Positions 11,407 to 22,528 of a stretch of DNA of 64,000 bases are shown piece by piece. Position 1 is the stretch's first letter; each line of letters begins with the position of its first letter. Below the pieces are notes generated by a model. That model made no database searches and had not been told where the DNA came from. It saw only the letters and a program-made list of their open reading frames with translations. This DNA is from Chlorocebus sabaeus (lineage: Eukaryota > Chordata > Mammalia > Primates > Cercopithecidae), in contig NC_132911.1 of assembly GCF_047675955.1 (NCBI RefSeq), positions 69,969,133 through 70,033,132 of the forward strand. Reading direction: 5' to 3'. Position numbers and translations under genes: made by a program.

Positions 11407-11650
11407 TGGATCAATCAAAAGCCCGCTGCATAATCTCTCTCTTCTACTAGGGAGCAAGGAAAACTTCTTAGGAGTCTGATAAATAACCAGCTGTCCCGAG
11501 GCAAAAGAGAGGGGACACTGACTGCCTTGGACCTCAAGCAGCTGCCTTCCAACAGTGATCACCTGACTCCTCTGGGAATGCACTACCCAGCCAGCCTTCT
11601 TACCCAGCGCATGCTTCATGCCACAAACCCAGGGTTGGGGTAGAACTGCC
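11407..11650 (-). promoter_or_regulatory. PDE7A: Probable 5'UTR and proximal promoter region of PDE7A2
   Basis: Sequence immediately upstream of the PDE7A2 start codon, free of recognised repeats and richer in GC than the surrounding intron. It contains a short upstream ORF, an acceptor-like site (ttccttgctccctag ending at 11447) and a donor-like GCTGG|gtaaga near 11601-11607. I see no clear TATA box at a useful distance. The role as promoter or leader is inferred from the exon position. Confidence 0.55.
11411..11431 (-). other. Short upstream ORF before the PDE7A2 start
   Basis: ATG CAG CGG GCT TTT GAT TGA encodes MQRAFD and stops four bases before the main PDE7A2 ATG. A terminating uORF this close could dampen or tune initiation at the main start. 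This is read directly; the effect is inferred and depends on the true transcription start. Confidence 0.5.
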
Positions 11651-12240
11651 TAAGTAATGTTGGAAGAGGGGAGGGAAAAGACTTTAGTGAGGGTTGACCT
11701 AACAGTCTAACAAAATGTAGGCAAAAAGAGGACTCAGGCCAGTCCCAAACACTTCTACAATCTTAATACTAACAGAGTGCCTTAAAACAACTTTCAAAAA
11801 ATACGTGGCAGTACTAAAAATGTCTTCATTCTTTTCACATAGAACGGTTTCACAAGCACAGTGTTCGGTGACATTTTAAAATATTAATGCATTTTATTCC
11901 ATCTTTTCAATTTTTAATTGAAATTTGTTTAACTTTTTATTTCTTTTAGGGATAGAATTACTTTATGAATGTTAGAGGCTGTCATATTATCTATGCTTCT
12001 TAACATTATAATTCACTCATTTTGGACTTACTGAAAAAAAGCTAGTCTAATAGCGCATTTTCAAATAATTAAGGACATATTATTTTCAAGCCCTAACTGC
12101 AATCTAACTTATATTTTTGGTACAGATCTTGTTCTCTTGGCTGTAAGTGAGCTTTCTAATAACAAAGTATGCTTCTATTCATCCGTCTTCATAACCAAGA
12201 GGCTGCAGATAATACTGCTGAGAAAATGCCTTTTATGAAA
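11651..12240. other. Unrecognised sequence upstream of PDE7A2 exon
   Basis: Lies upstream of the PDE7A2 first exon in gene orientation. It is not obviously repeat-derived. Any distal promoter elements of PDE7A2 could be here, but I cannot point to specific sites. Confidence 0.4.
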
Positions 12241-12244
12241 CTTT

Positions 12245-12950
12245 CATTCAAGTATTTGGCAAATACTTATTAAGCTGCTAATATGTACCAGGTTCTGTAC
12301 CAGATGGCAGGGATATAAGCATCGAGTAAAAGCAGACAAGGTTCCTGCCCTTGTGGTGCTTGCAATTTGGTTGGAGTGAACATTAATCAAATTATGTAAA
12401 TAAACACAAAATTGTAACTGTAACAAGTGCAATGAAGCAGAGGTAGAAAATGCCAGCAAACCTGAATCTGACCTAGTTAAGAGGTGAAGGACTTCTTCCA
12501 GAATCCCTGAAATGACCCTGAGATGAAGTGTGATGGCCCAAGAATGTGAAGACGGAAGACAGATCGTGCAGACAGAAGAACAGGCGTGAGGGTCAAAGGG
12601 TGAGACAAAACCAAGCCAAGCAAGTCTGAGAGACAGAAAGACCAGGGCGGCTCAAGTGCAGGGAGGAGGAGTCAGATGACACTGCAGCCCTCGGGAGTAG
12701 AGGCCAGGCCCTATATGGGCCACCTGGGGGTGTCTTGTCTGAATTTCAATCTACTGAAGTACTGTAGCAGATTTTGCTTTTTAAAAAGACCATTTTGGTC
12801 AAGTATAGGGAGGTGGGTAGGGGCTGGATGGGCAGTCAGGCCACCACTGCAGAGGTCCCGGAGAGAGGTGAAGATAGCTTGGCCTGACTGAAGAAACACT
12901 CAGGAGGTGACTGCAGTCCAAGACAAGGCAACGTCATCTGATTATCAATG
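12245..12950 (-). mobile_element. L2 LINE, antisense to the + strand
   Basis: Begins with the inverted L2 3' end (aaatacttattaagctgcta, gtaccaggttctgtaccag, gttcctgcccttgtggtgct) and continues through gagtagaggccaggccctat and gaccattttggtcaagta, the inverted L2 ORF end. Confidence 0.75.
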
Positions 12951-13690
12951 TACACAAATGATCCTAAAATATTTCAAAACAACCAAAATAGTTCAAATAA
13001 TAATATTATTTTCATTATCTAATCCTCAGTACAAAGAGCTTGTTTAAAAGAGAAGTCAGTTCTAGGCTTGTCAAAATAAAGTGTAAATTAAATTTATAGG
13101 TGTAAATCCAAATTTTCCTAACTTGAAACCATTCTTAATACATGGCCATAAACTTTTCACTTCTTGCTATGGAACTAACAAGTTATAATACTCATATTTG
13201 CACAAATCCAGATAACATTTTTATTTCTGCCATGAGACTAGCTTTAATATGAGACTGTCAAGGTCTGTGATTACTCTGCCTTCCAATAAGGTTCTAGCAA
13301 TGAAACTTGAAGGATGCCTAGGCATGAGTCAAAGCAGCAGAGTGTATGTATCTTAGGCCAATGCTCAAGGGAAACACTGGCGGTCATCTGTAAGAGGCTG
13401 TGCAGCCTGGGCCCCGGGCTTCGAGGTCATTCTCTGCCACTCTGGCCTGGGCTATCCACTCCAAATCAGCCTACTATCTTGATGCTTGGCCCAGTGATGC
13501 GACCCTTCCCACCTTCACATTTCTCTTCCAATCAACTGCTCAAAAAGAATCAAGTTTTGAAAAGCAAATACAAGATGGCTATTTTTGGTACAATACTTAG
13601 AAAATCATAATTGAGATGATTTAAAAAGACGCAGTAAGAAAGACAGTTCTAAAAGTTGTCTCACTGAAATGAATTTCTATCTAGATTATT
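12951..13690. other. Unrecognised intronic sequence
   Basis: No exon or named repeat seen. A 98-codon plus-strand open frame (13314-13610) has no recognisable similarity and lies antisense to PDE7A. Confidence 0.4.
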
Positions 13691-13694
13691 TCTA

Positions 13695-13865
13695 CCATCT
13701 CAAAACTCTACTGGGCTTGAAGTTGAAAGCCTAGATTTATTTCCCAGCTTTACTGCCATGAGCAAATCACCACTTCTCTGTGCCTTATTTTCCTCCCCTT
13801 CATGGGAAGTAAATGGTATCCATAACAAATAGCTAGCTCGTAGTGGACTCCCAACAAATTTTTGC
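13695..13865 (-). mobile_element. MIR SINE
   Basis: Inverted MIR order: cctagatttatttcccagct, gagcaaatcaccacttctct, gccttattttcctccccttc, then ctagctcgtagtggactc. Confidence 0.75.
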
Positions 13866-16800
13866 TAAATCAGACTTAAACTCTACTGTATTTAAAACCT
13901 AGAAATGAGAATGCCCTAACCACTCTAGCTTCACCTTAACTCAACCTAACTGCAATCACAATGGTCCATGAAGAGAACTTGCACTGTGTTTGCAAGTGCC
14001 CCGAGAAACCTCCGATTCTCAGCAGGACGAGGCTCTTGGCTTTCGTTTCTCGTGCTAGTTAATAGGTTGGCTCCCTAAAATGGTTCCCCCAGCATCCACT
14101 TCCTAATTTCTACTAATGTCTGACACAGTAATACAGAGATAATCAAGACACAATACTCCCCCAGATCAGAAAATTTCCTATTAGAACAGAAACGGCTATT
14201 GAGTTTATGCCTAAAGTCATAAAGCTTTCATTGCTAATGACACATTTACATCACTCAAATCTTACAAAAATCTCAGGCAACACAGTTTTTCTTAAAGTAG
14301 TAATCTCAACTTTCTCAGTGTCATAAACCTAATGGCTATAAAACTTTTTCTTATTTTGAGATACATTTAGGACTACTTATCTTGGTGATTTATAATTAAA
14401 TTTTAATAATAATAAAATTTCAATAAGATGAAATAAAACAAATGCTGTTTCAAATTAATATAAAATCTCTTTTACAATAAATATTATGCTTATAACTTAG
14501 ATAATTCTCCTAAAAGTTTATTTTTCTGGAGTTGGATCATGTAGTTTATCATTCTATAAAGTTACCTCTTTTACACTAATAACAAATGTATTCTTTTACA
14601 TTAACTATTTTCGTAGTTGTCTCAAATCCTTAGCGAAACATGGCAAAGTAATACATCAGGTGACTATTCTAGAAAAATTAATGCATAGGATACACTTAAA
14701 ATTTTCAAAAACAGAATCTGATACTATAAGAAGAAAGTATAAAACTTTTTACCTTTCTGGGGTTTATAAGGCTAATATCAGAAAAGCTGAGTTAAAAGTA
14801 GACCTCACTATTTTATGAGTATGATCAATAGAAAAGAAAATATGACTTTGTTCATTGTTTCTTAGAGAAGTAATCCAAGAGAAAATTTTATCCCCGGGGC
14901 TCTCTGCCACTCACAGGACACCTGTCAATCTTGGCAATAGCCTTTAGCTATCCATACAGAGACTCGGCATGTCCCTCTCTTGCCCAAATTAGGCTAACCT
15001 CATCTGCATTGACATCAGTGTCTATAATTTTGGAATCCCATGGACAGAAATAGTCTATCACAGAGTTCTTTATACAAATGTAGTGTCTGCAGAAAACTAT
15101 AACCAAATTTATGACAGAAAATATGTGAACACTATAGTAAAAACCCTCCAACTGTGCTCTCATCATTTTGAATTCCAGCCCACTTTAATAACAAGTAATA
15201 AATCAGAGTAAGGTTTTGGTTTATTTCTTTTACTAAAAACGAAGGCTTTTTATTCTTCAAATGGTATGAATTTTAAGTGACATGAAACTAAGAAAAAAGC
15301 TTCCATAACTATCAAAAACTTATTTAAAAGCTATGGTACTATGGGAGTTTTGCCATTCAATTAAGACCTTTCTGTAATACTGACTTAGAGCTCTGAACTT
15401 TTTGTCATGTAGTATTTGAATATTTGATGAAAATGGCATGTGATTCCTCCTAGTATAAAGAAGTAAAAAAAAAACAAAAACCTTGACACTTTACCAATAA
15501 TTCAAGGCTTCAGGTCCCAGAAAACATCATCTTATGATACTAAAAGCACTTAAAAAGTCTCTGGTGACATTCTTAAGAACCAAACAGACAAACAGAGCCC
15601 CACGCTACAATTAGGCACACTCCTAGCTGAACAAACACACCCAGAGATAAAGTATTTGGGCGGAAATACTTTCCCACCCAATTCTTCAAACTAGTGGAAG
15701 AATTCTAGAAGTAACCAACAGGACTCTTCATTGGATCTTGTCTTGTTCCATAGTTTACTGGTGTGTAGATCAGAAAAACACACAGCAAATTTGCATATAA
15801 AACAAAAGGTATATCAGCATGCTGAATTACAAAATTAAAAAAAAATTAAAGGTATGTCAGTATGCTGAATTTCAAAAATTTTAAAAAACTGCATTTGATA
15901 TAAAATAAATTGCATACCTATAAAACAATGAAAATAAGTTTTAAAAGTTTTCTTAAAAAAAAGGCTAAGATGTTTAAATTCTAAATTAATGAGAGATAAT
16001 AAGTGAAGACAATCTTAGGAGAGACAATGAGATCAGGTACGTTTCCAAATCAAGGATGTTCCACTATCAATACAGGTCACATAAGAAGAATGAATTCAGT
16101 TCTGAATACCACTGCAGATGATACATGATTACATGACATATCTTAATGTCGACAGGGATACAATACAAGGAATAGTTTTACAACTGAAGTTTCAGGCAAA
16201 GAAACAAAAACAAGGACAGAACAGGTGTTAAACTGTTGTAATATAAAATAACCTAAGGAGAAGTTTAACTTTATTTTGGGAAATTACATAAGGCAGAAGT
16301 AGGACCATGGGCACAAGTTTGTTAAAAACAGAATTTGACTCTTACTTCCTAAGAACTTTCTAGAGTTTATTACAACTTTCTACAATTAAAATCATGTAAG
16401 TATCTGCCTCAAACTAGTCTCTGTTCAGGGGCTTTTCAGGTAGGCTTGAACAAATGACTTTCAAGGTCTCTGCCAGTTCTAAGGCTCTACAGTACTGTAA
16501 CTGACAGCTCATAAGTGCTTATAGGCCAACAATTTTAATTTTAAATTTTAAACTTAAGGCAAACTTGAACCAAATCATGACAAATTTTTGTGCTAGTCAT
16601 CTGAAAATGCTATCACTCACAACTCTGTGAAATGAAAAATTGAAACATTCTTTTTCCATAGACAAAAGATAAATAAGATTAGCACATCATGGATGTATCT
16701 TCTTCAATTTAATAATGAAAGAAGTCTTTCTAAGAAAGCTACTGTTATCAAAGTCTCCTCAATGGGACAGTGCACCCACCACCACACCCCGAAAGACCAG

Positions 16801-17190
16801 GCCACATTAACTTCCTCAAAACTACTATGGCAACTAAGTGGTTACAGTGTTTATCTTGAAAGATACTTTTTTTAATGAGACTGATTTGTAGGTGAGGGAA
16901 AACAAAAAACTTCACCTATAAGTAGTATTATAAACAGACCAATACTTGTAGGCAAATATAAATTATAACATAGACATTAAGGAGAAAAACACCAATCTTG
17001 GCAGAAATAGGATACATTTTAAAAGAAGGCTTCTGAATAAAAGAATGGCAACTGTCCATAATTGCCTCCCTCTCCAAACCAGAGTAGAAGTCCAAAAATT
17101 TTCTGAAGTATACTTGAGGCACTTTGAATTGAATAGTACTTCTTCATCTCCACATGTAACACTGCAAAAGGGAGACACACACACAGAGAT
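13866..17190. other. Mostly unrecognised intronic sequence
   Basis: About 3.3 kb of AT-rich intron with no exon I can support. It contains the 43-bp tandem duplication noted separately. A block at 16440-16490 (caaggtctctgccagttcta) hints at an old SINE end, but too weakly to name. Confidence 0.4.
15805..15890. repeat. Tandem duplication, period 43
   Basis: aaaggtatatcagcatgctg at 15805 recurs as aaaggtatgtcagtatgctg at 15848. Both copies continue aatt(a/t)caaaa and an A/T-rich tail. Confidence 0.8.
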
Positions 17191-17194
17191 TGAG

Positions 17195-17560
17195 ATCTTC
17201 ACTGTGTTAGGCACAAGGGAAATAATGTGAATGAGGCACAGTCCTTGCCCTTACACAGCTTAGGTTTTTGTAGGGGCTACAAACAATCAGCATAACAACA
17301 AGTAATTACAATTACATGTAAATCCAGAGTACTGTAAGTACCAAGTAGGACAATTAACCCAGGATCTGGTAACATCAAAGAAGACTACCAGGAAAAATGC
17401 CACAATGTAATTTCACCCTTAAAAATGATGAATAAGAGCTTGTTAGGTACAGGCAGTGGGGAAAAGCGCCCCAGGCAGAAAAAGCAACATGTGCAAATTA
17501 TCAGAGGTGAGCTAAATCTTAGCCAATGAAAAACATAAACAAGGTTCAATAAATTATAAG
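17195..17560 (-). mobile_element. L2 LINE fragment, antisense
   Basis: Contains tgtgttaggcacaagggaaa, cacagtccttgcccttacac, then cgccccaggcagaaaaagca and catgtgcaaatt, the inverted L2 3' region. Confidence 0.65.
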
Positions 17561-17619
17561 GTAACTGGTACTGGACTAGCTCTCCCATTATATAAACAAC
17601 TAAAAAGTTAAGTTTTCAA

Positions 17620-18110
17620 TATGAGATACATGAAACATTGTTTTCAGATGTTAGACAGCAAGTACTGCAGGACTTTGATCCCTGAGAGAATGGAAAAAAC
17701 CAAGGTAAGCCCTAACATTGCCCAGGCTCCTTCCTATAGGCAGTGGCCCAACCTGAAAGCGAGGCAGAGCAATCCTGCAGAGCGCAGAGGTCTCACAAAG
17801 CTAAGGAGACAGAGACTGCAGCTCAGGGAGGCTGAGGTACCTGGAATTTGTAGGGCTGAATGCCAGAGAGGAGGGAGCAGTGAGAACAAGGAGTTCCAGA
17901 AGTCTAAGGGTGGATCCCCTTCAATCTTTGGCTGAATACTAAGCTGAGTATGTGCAGGATGAGACTCCATGAAGCCAGAAAAATAATAACTACCAGGGAA
18001 AGAGCAACTACAGGAGAGTTCAGAGTCCCAACGAACCACAGAGAAGAGACCTCAGGGAATATCTGGGACAGTCCATGGAGATTCCAGAAATGCCCTACCT
18101 TAGGAGGTAC
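17620..18110 (+). mobile_element. L1M 5' portion, part of an interrupted element
   Basis: Appears to be the upstream part of the old L1M that resumes after the LTR12 at 19763. It is moderately GC-rich with phrases such as agggaaagagcaactacagg and gaatatctgggacagtccat. Assignment rests on its position flush against the LTR insertion and on the L1M downstream; the sequence itself I match only loosely. Confidence 0.4.
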
Positions 18111-19758
18111 TGACAAGTGAAAATGTGCTAGCAGCCCTCACTCTTTCAGCGCCTCTTCAGTCTCTGGTCTTGGCGTCCACTCTGGCGGCGCTTGAGGATC
18201 CCTTCAGCCCGCCAAGGCACCGTGGGATCCCCTCTCTGGGCTGGCTGAGGCCGGAGCCTCCTCCCTCTGCTTGCCGGGAGGTGTGGAGGGAGACGCAGGG
18301 GCGGGAACCGGGGCTGTGCGCTGCGCTGGCGGGCTAGTGTGAGTTCTAGCGGGCGCCAGCGCGCTCTCGGCGGGCCCCGCACACGCAGCGGCTGGCCGGC
18401 ACCGGCCCAGGGCGGTGAGGGGCTTACCACCCAGGCCAGCAGCTGCGGCTGTTGTGCCGGGTCCCCCAGCAGCGCCAGCCTGTGGCGGCGCTGCACTCAA
18501 ATTCTGGCCTGGTTTGGCTGCCTCTGGGCGGGGCAGGGCTCTGGACCTATAGCCCGCTGTTTCTGAGCTCCTTCCCCTGCGGTGGGCTCCCGCTGGGTCC
18601 AAGCCTCCCAGACAAGTGCCGCCCCCTGCTCCATGGCACCGGGTCCCATCCACAGCCCAAGGGCTGAAGAGTGCAGGCACAGCTTGGGACTGGCCGGCAG
18701 CTCCGCCTGCAGCCCTGGTGCAGGATCCACTGGGTGAAGCTAGCTGGGCTCCTGAACTGGATGGGGACTTGGGAGAACTTTTATATCTAGCAGGAGGATC
18801 ATATGTGCACCAATCAGCACTCTGTGTCTAGTTCAGAGTTTGTGTATACACTAATCGGTACTCTGTATCTAGAGACTTGGAGGACTAGCACTCTGTGACT
18901 CTGTGTCTAGCTCAAGGATTGTAAATACACCAATCAGCACTCTGTCTAGCTCAGGGTTTGTGAATACACCAATTGGTACTCTGTATCTAGCTAACCTAGA
19001 GGAGACTTGGAGGACTAGCATTCTGTGACTGGCTGTCTAGCTCAAGGATTGTAAATGCACCAATCAGCACTCTGTGTCTAGCTCAAGGTTTGTAAATACA
19101 CCAATCAGTACTCTGTGTCTAGCTCAAGATTTGTAAACGCACCAATTGGTACTCTGTATCTAGCTAACTAGCACTTTTTGACTCTGTGTCTAGCTCAAGG
19201 ATTGTAAACATACCAATCAGCAATCTGTCAAAATGGACCAATCAGCTCTCTGTCAAGTGGACCAATCAGTTGTCTGTAAAATGGGACAATCAGCAGGATG
19301 TGGGTGGGGCCACATAAGGGAATAAAAGCATGCTGCCCCAGCCAGCCCCAACCTGCTCTGGTGCCCTTCCATACTATGGAAGCTTTGTTCTTTCACTCTT
19401 TGCAATAAATCTTGCTGCTACTCCCTCTTTGGGTCCATGCTGCCTTTATGAGCAGTAACACTGCAAAGGTCTGCAGCTTCACTCCTAAAGCCAGAGAGAC
19501 CACAAACCCACCGGGAAGAATGAACAACTGCAGGCACGCTGCCTTTAAGAGCTGTAACACTCACCACAAAGATCTGCAGCTTCACTCCTGACAGCAAGAC
19601 CACGAACCCACCAGAAGGAAGAAGCTCTAGACACATCTGAACGTCTGAAGGAACAAGCTCTGGACACCCCATCTTTAAGAACTATAACACTCACTGCAAG
19701 GGTCTGCGGCTTCATTCTTGAAGTCAGTGAGACCAAAAACCCACCATTTCCGGACACA
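18111..19758 (+). mobile_element. Solo LTR12 (HERV9 LTR) with 4-bp target duplication
   Basis: A complete 1648-bp LTR starting TGACAAGTG and ending GGACACA. It is flanked by GTAC on both sides (18107-18110 and 19759-19762), so it is a solo LTR left by recombination of a HERV9 provirus. The 5' part is GC-rich. The middle has tandem U3 repeats with nine intact CCAAT boxes starting at 18810, 18930, 18969, 19060, 19101, 19142, 19213, 19238 and 19262. A TATA-like AATAAAA is at 19321 and a polyadenylation signal AATAAA at 19404. No provirus genes are present. Open frames within it are not genes. Confidence 0.95.
18800..19310 (+). promoter_or_regulatory. NF-Y/CCAAT-rich U3 repeat array of LTR12
   Basis: Roughly 40-bp U3 repeats built on caccaatcag(c/t)actctgt and gtctagctcaaggtttgtaa, with nine CCAAT boxes plus degenerate ones (ctaatcgg near 18851, gacaatcag near 19286). 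Such arrays act as enhancer/promoter in HERV9 LTRs. The orientation is opposite to PDE7A. Confidence 0.75.
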
Positions 19759-19762
19759 GTAC

Positions 19763-21253
19763 TAGGCCATCAGTGTAGAAAGCTCTACTGGAAACACTAA
19801 CGAAACTTACAATAAGCGTAGAGGGATCAGGTGGATCTGCAAGTTCCTAAACTGCCTACCAGAACAGTACTTAACATTCTTTAAAAGACGACAAATCAAG
19901 AATTACCAATTAGTAGGAAAAATAAAAAAGTCACTTCAAAATTGGGGCGGAGGGGAGTGTTCAATAAAAACCCAAAAATGATTAAGATAATAGAATTGGT
20001 AGACAAAGACTTCTTAAATGTTATTGTAAATATGTCCAAAGATTTAAAGGAGAACATGTACACAATGAAAGAAAAAAAAAACTAAAACAATGGATCATCT
20101 ATAGCTGAAAAATACAGTGTCTATACTAAGAAATTCACAGTTGGGCTTAATAGCAAACAAAACACAATATAAGAAAAGATCAATAGAAATTACCTAACCT
20201 GATGCACACAGAGAGAAAAAAAGCCAAAACAAACAAACAAAAACATGAATCTGAACCTGTAAGCCTGCAGGACAACATAAGCAGTGGAGTAATTAGACCC
20301 CAAAAAGGAATGTAAAAGAGAGCAAACATACTTGAAGCAATAATAATGAAATATTTTTCTCATTTGATAGCAACTATCAATCCATACATCAAAGCAGGTT
20401 AAACGAACACCAAACATAAAAAAAAAACACAAAGAAAACTATACCTAGATACATGGCAATCAAATGCTGAAAATCCAAAAGCAGACAATGACATTACAAG
20501 AAAATAAAACCACAGACCAATATCCCCTATAAACACAGATAAAACAATCATTAAGAAAATATTAGTAAATCAAATCCGTTAGCATATAAAAAGGAAATAA
20601 TTATGAGAAGTGGAGAATCTAGGAATCTAAAGTTGATTTAGCATTCAAAAAACAATAAATGTAATTCAACATTACTAGAATTAAGAAAAATCATACAATC
20701 AGTTCAACTGGTAAGAAAAATGCATTTGACAAAATTAAATAGTCATTTATGATAAACAATAAACTAAGAATAAAATAAAACTTCTTCACCATATAAAGGA
20801 CATCTATTAAAAAAAATCCATAGCCATCACTGTACTTAAAATAAGACTAAATACTTTTGCCCTAAGATTACAACCAAAGTAAGTTGCTCTACCACTTCAA
20901 CGTGGTATTGAAAGTCAAAGCCAATAAATACATTAAGGCCACAAAAACAAAAAGCATAAGGCACATAAATTAGAAACAAAGAAAAAACTGTCTTTTGTGC
21001 AGACAACATGACTGTCTATGTAGAAAATCCTAAAGACCCTACAAAAGAGCTACTAGAACTAATAAAAATTAGTATGCTCAATAGACACAAGGTTGATATA
21101 AAAAAATCAACTATTTCTACATATTAGTAAAAAATGATTGGAAAATGAAATTTTTTAAATACCATTTGCAATCAAAACCATAAACATAAAATACTTAAAG
21201 ATAAAATTAATAGGATATATGCATGATCCACACAATGAAAACCATAAAACACA
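19763..21253 (+). mobile_element. Old L1M, 5' region and ORF2 reverse-transcriptase part
   Basis: After the LTR, the L1M 5' region is recognisable (aatgattaagataatagaat, ggtagacaaagacttcttaa, gtaaatatgtccaaagattt). It is followed by an ORF2 segment around 20990-21110 reading FCADNMTVYVENPKDPTKE, where the catalytic (F/Y)ADD is degraded to CADN. Intervening ORF1 sequence is largely missing. It is continued at 21704. Confidence 0.7.
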
Positions 21254-21703
21254 GTATGGGGTTGAATTGTATCCCCCCAAAAGATATGTCAAAGTCCTAA
21301 CCCCCAGGTGCCTGTAAAGGTGACCTCATTTGGAAACAGGGTTTTTGCAAATGTAATCAAGTCAAGATGAGGGCATACCGGGTTAGTGTGGGCTTTAAAT
21401 CCAATGACTGGTGTCCCTCTAAGAACAGGGGAATTTGGACAGACACACAAACGCACAGGGGAGAAGGCCATGTAAAGACAGAGGCAAAGATTGGAGTGAT
21501 TTATTTATAAGCCAAAGAACACCGAGGATTGCTATCAACCACTAAAAAGAAGCTAGAAGAGACAACTGCCTCCTGGGAGCAAGGCCTTGCTGACAACTTG
21601 ATTTCAGACTTCCAGCCTCCAGAAGTGTGAGACAGATAATTTCTGTTGTTTTAAGCCACCTAGGTTTTGATACTTTGTTTTAACAGCCCTAGTTACTAAT
21701 ACA
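21254..21703 (+). mobile_element. MLT1 (MLT1A/B-type) LTR
   Basis: Near-consensus text: tatggggttgaattgtatcc, aagtcctaacccccaggtgc, cagacttccagcctccagaa, gttgttttaagccacctagg, agttactaataca. Full-length (about 450 bp) and inserted in the L1M. Confidence 0.9.
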
Positions 21704-22232
21704 TGTGTTTACAGATTGGAAGACTCAATATTGTCAATTTTCCCTTAATTGTTCCATAAATTCAATGCCGTCTCAAAATCCCAGCAGACTTTTTTTTAGA
21801 AATTTGATGCTCAACAAAGGCACCAAAGTAATTCAGGGGAAAGTATATACATGACACTGGAAAAACTATATAAATATTTTTAAATGAATAAAATAAAATT
21901 TAAAATGAATCTAACAATCTCATGTCATACACAAAAATTAAAAATGAATTATGTATTTAAACATAAAGACTAAAATAATAAAATTTCTAAGAAAATGTAT
22001 GAGAATATATCTGTAATCTAGGGTTAAGTAAAGATTTATAGACACAAGAACACTAATCACAAAAGAAAAAAAATGTGTTAACTGGACTTCACTAAAACTA
22101 AAAACCTCTGTTCTTCAAAACACAGTGTTAAGATATAAAAAGGCACAGACTCAAAGAAAATATCTGTAGTATGTAAGTCTGATAAAGAACTTGTACCAAA
22201 AAAAGGCAGAAAAAAGACTTAGTATCCAGAAA
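21704..22232 (+). mobile_element. Old L1M, ORF2 continuation
   Basis: Continues ORF2 (agattggaagactcaatatt, aattcaatgccgtctcaaaa) to gacttagtatccagaa, where the AluS is inserted. No frame remains open. Confidence 0.75.
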
Positions 22233-22528
22233 TTTTTTGAGATGGAGTCTCGCTCTGTCGCCCAGGCTGGAGTGCAGTGCAGTGGCATAATCTCGGCTCA
22301 CTGCAACCTCCACCTCCCGGGTTCAAGCAATTCTCCTGTCTCAGCCTCCCAAGCAGCTAGGACTAAAGGCATGCACCGCCATCCCAGGCTAATTTTTGTA
22401 TTTTTACTAGAGATGGGTTTTCACCATGTTGGTCACGCTGCTCTCGAACTCCTGACCTCAGGTGATCCACCCGCCTCGGCCTCCCAAAGTGCTGGGATTA
22501 CAGGCGTGAGCCACCTTGCTGCCTGGCC
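22233..22528 (-). mobile_element. AluS inserted in L1M
   Basis: Full-length dimeric Alu in reverse: ttttttgagatggagtctcg ... aactcctgacctcaggtgat ... ggcgtgagccaccttgctgc. The L1M reads through it from tagtatccagaa to aaaaactcaaaac. Confidence 0.95.

Noticed and set aside
18204..18680. 158-codon frame and several overlapping frames in GC-rich DNA
   Set aside because: They lie in the GC-rich 5' part of the LTR12, where stops are rare by composition; frames on both strands overlap, as expected by chance.
18146..18730. Possible CpG-island promoter of a host gene
   Set aside because: The GC-rich block is bounded exactly by the LTR12 ends and target duplications, so it is viral LTR sequence. It is not the PDE7A1 promoter.
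18800..19260. Regular 40-bp repeats that could suggest a CRISPR-like array or satellite
   Set aside because: They are the U3 repeats of LTR12; spacers are not unique and the context is a eukaryotic LTR.
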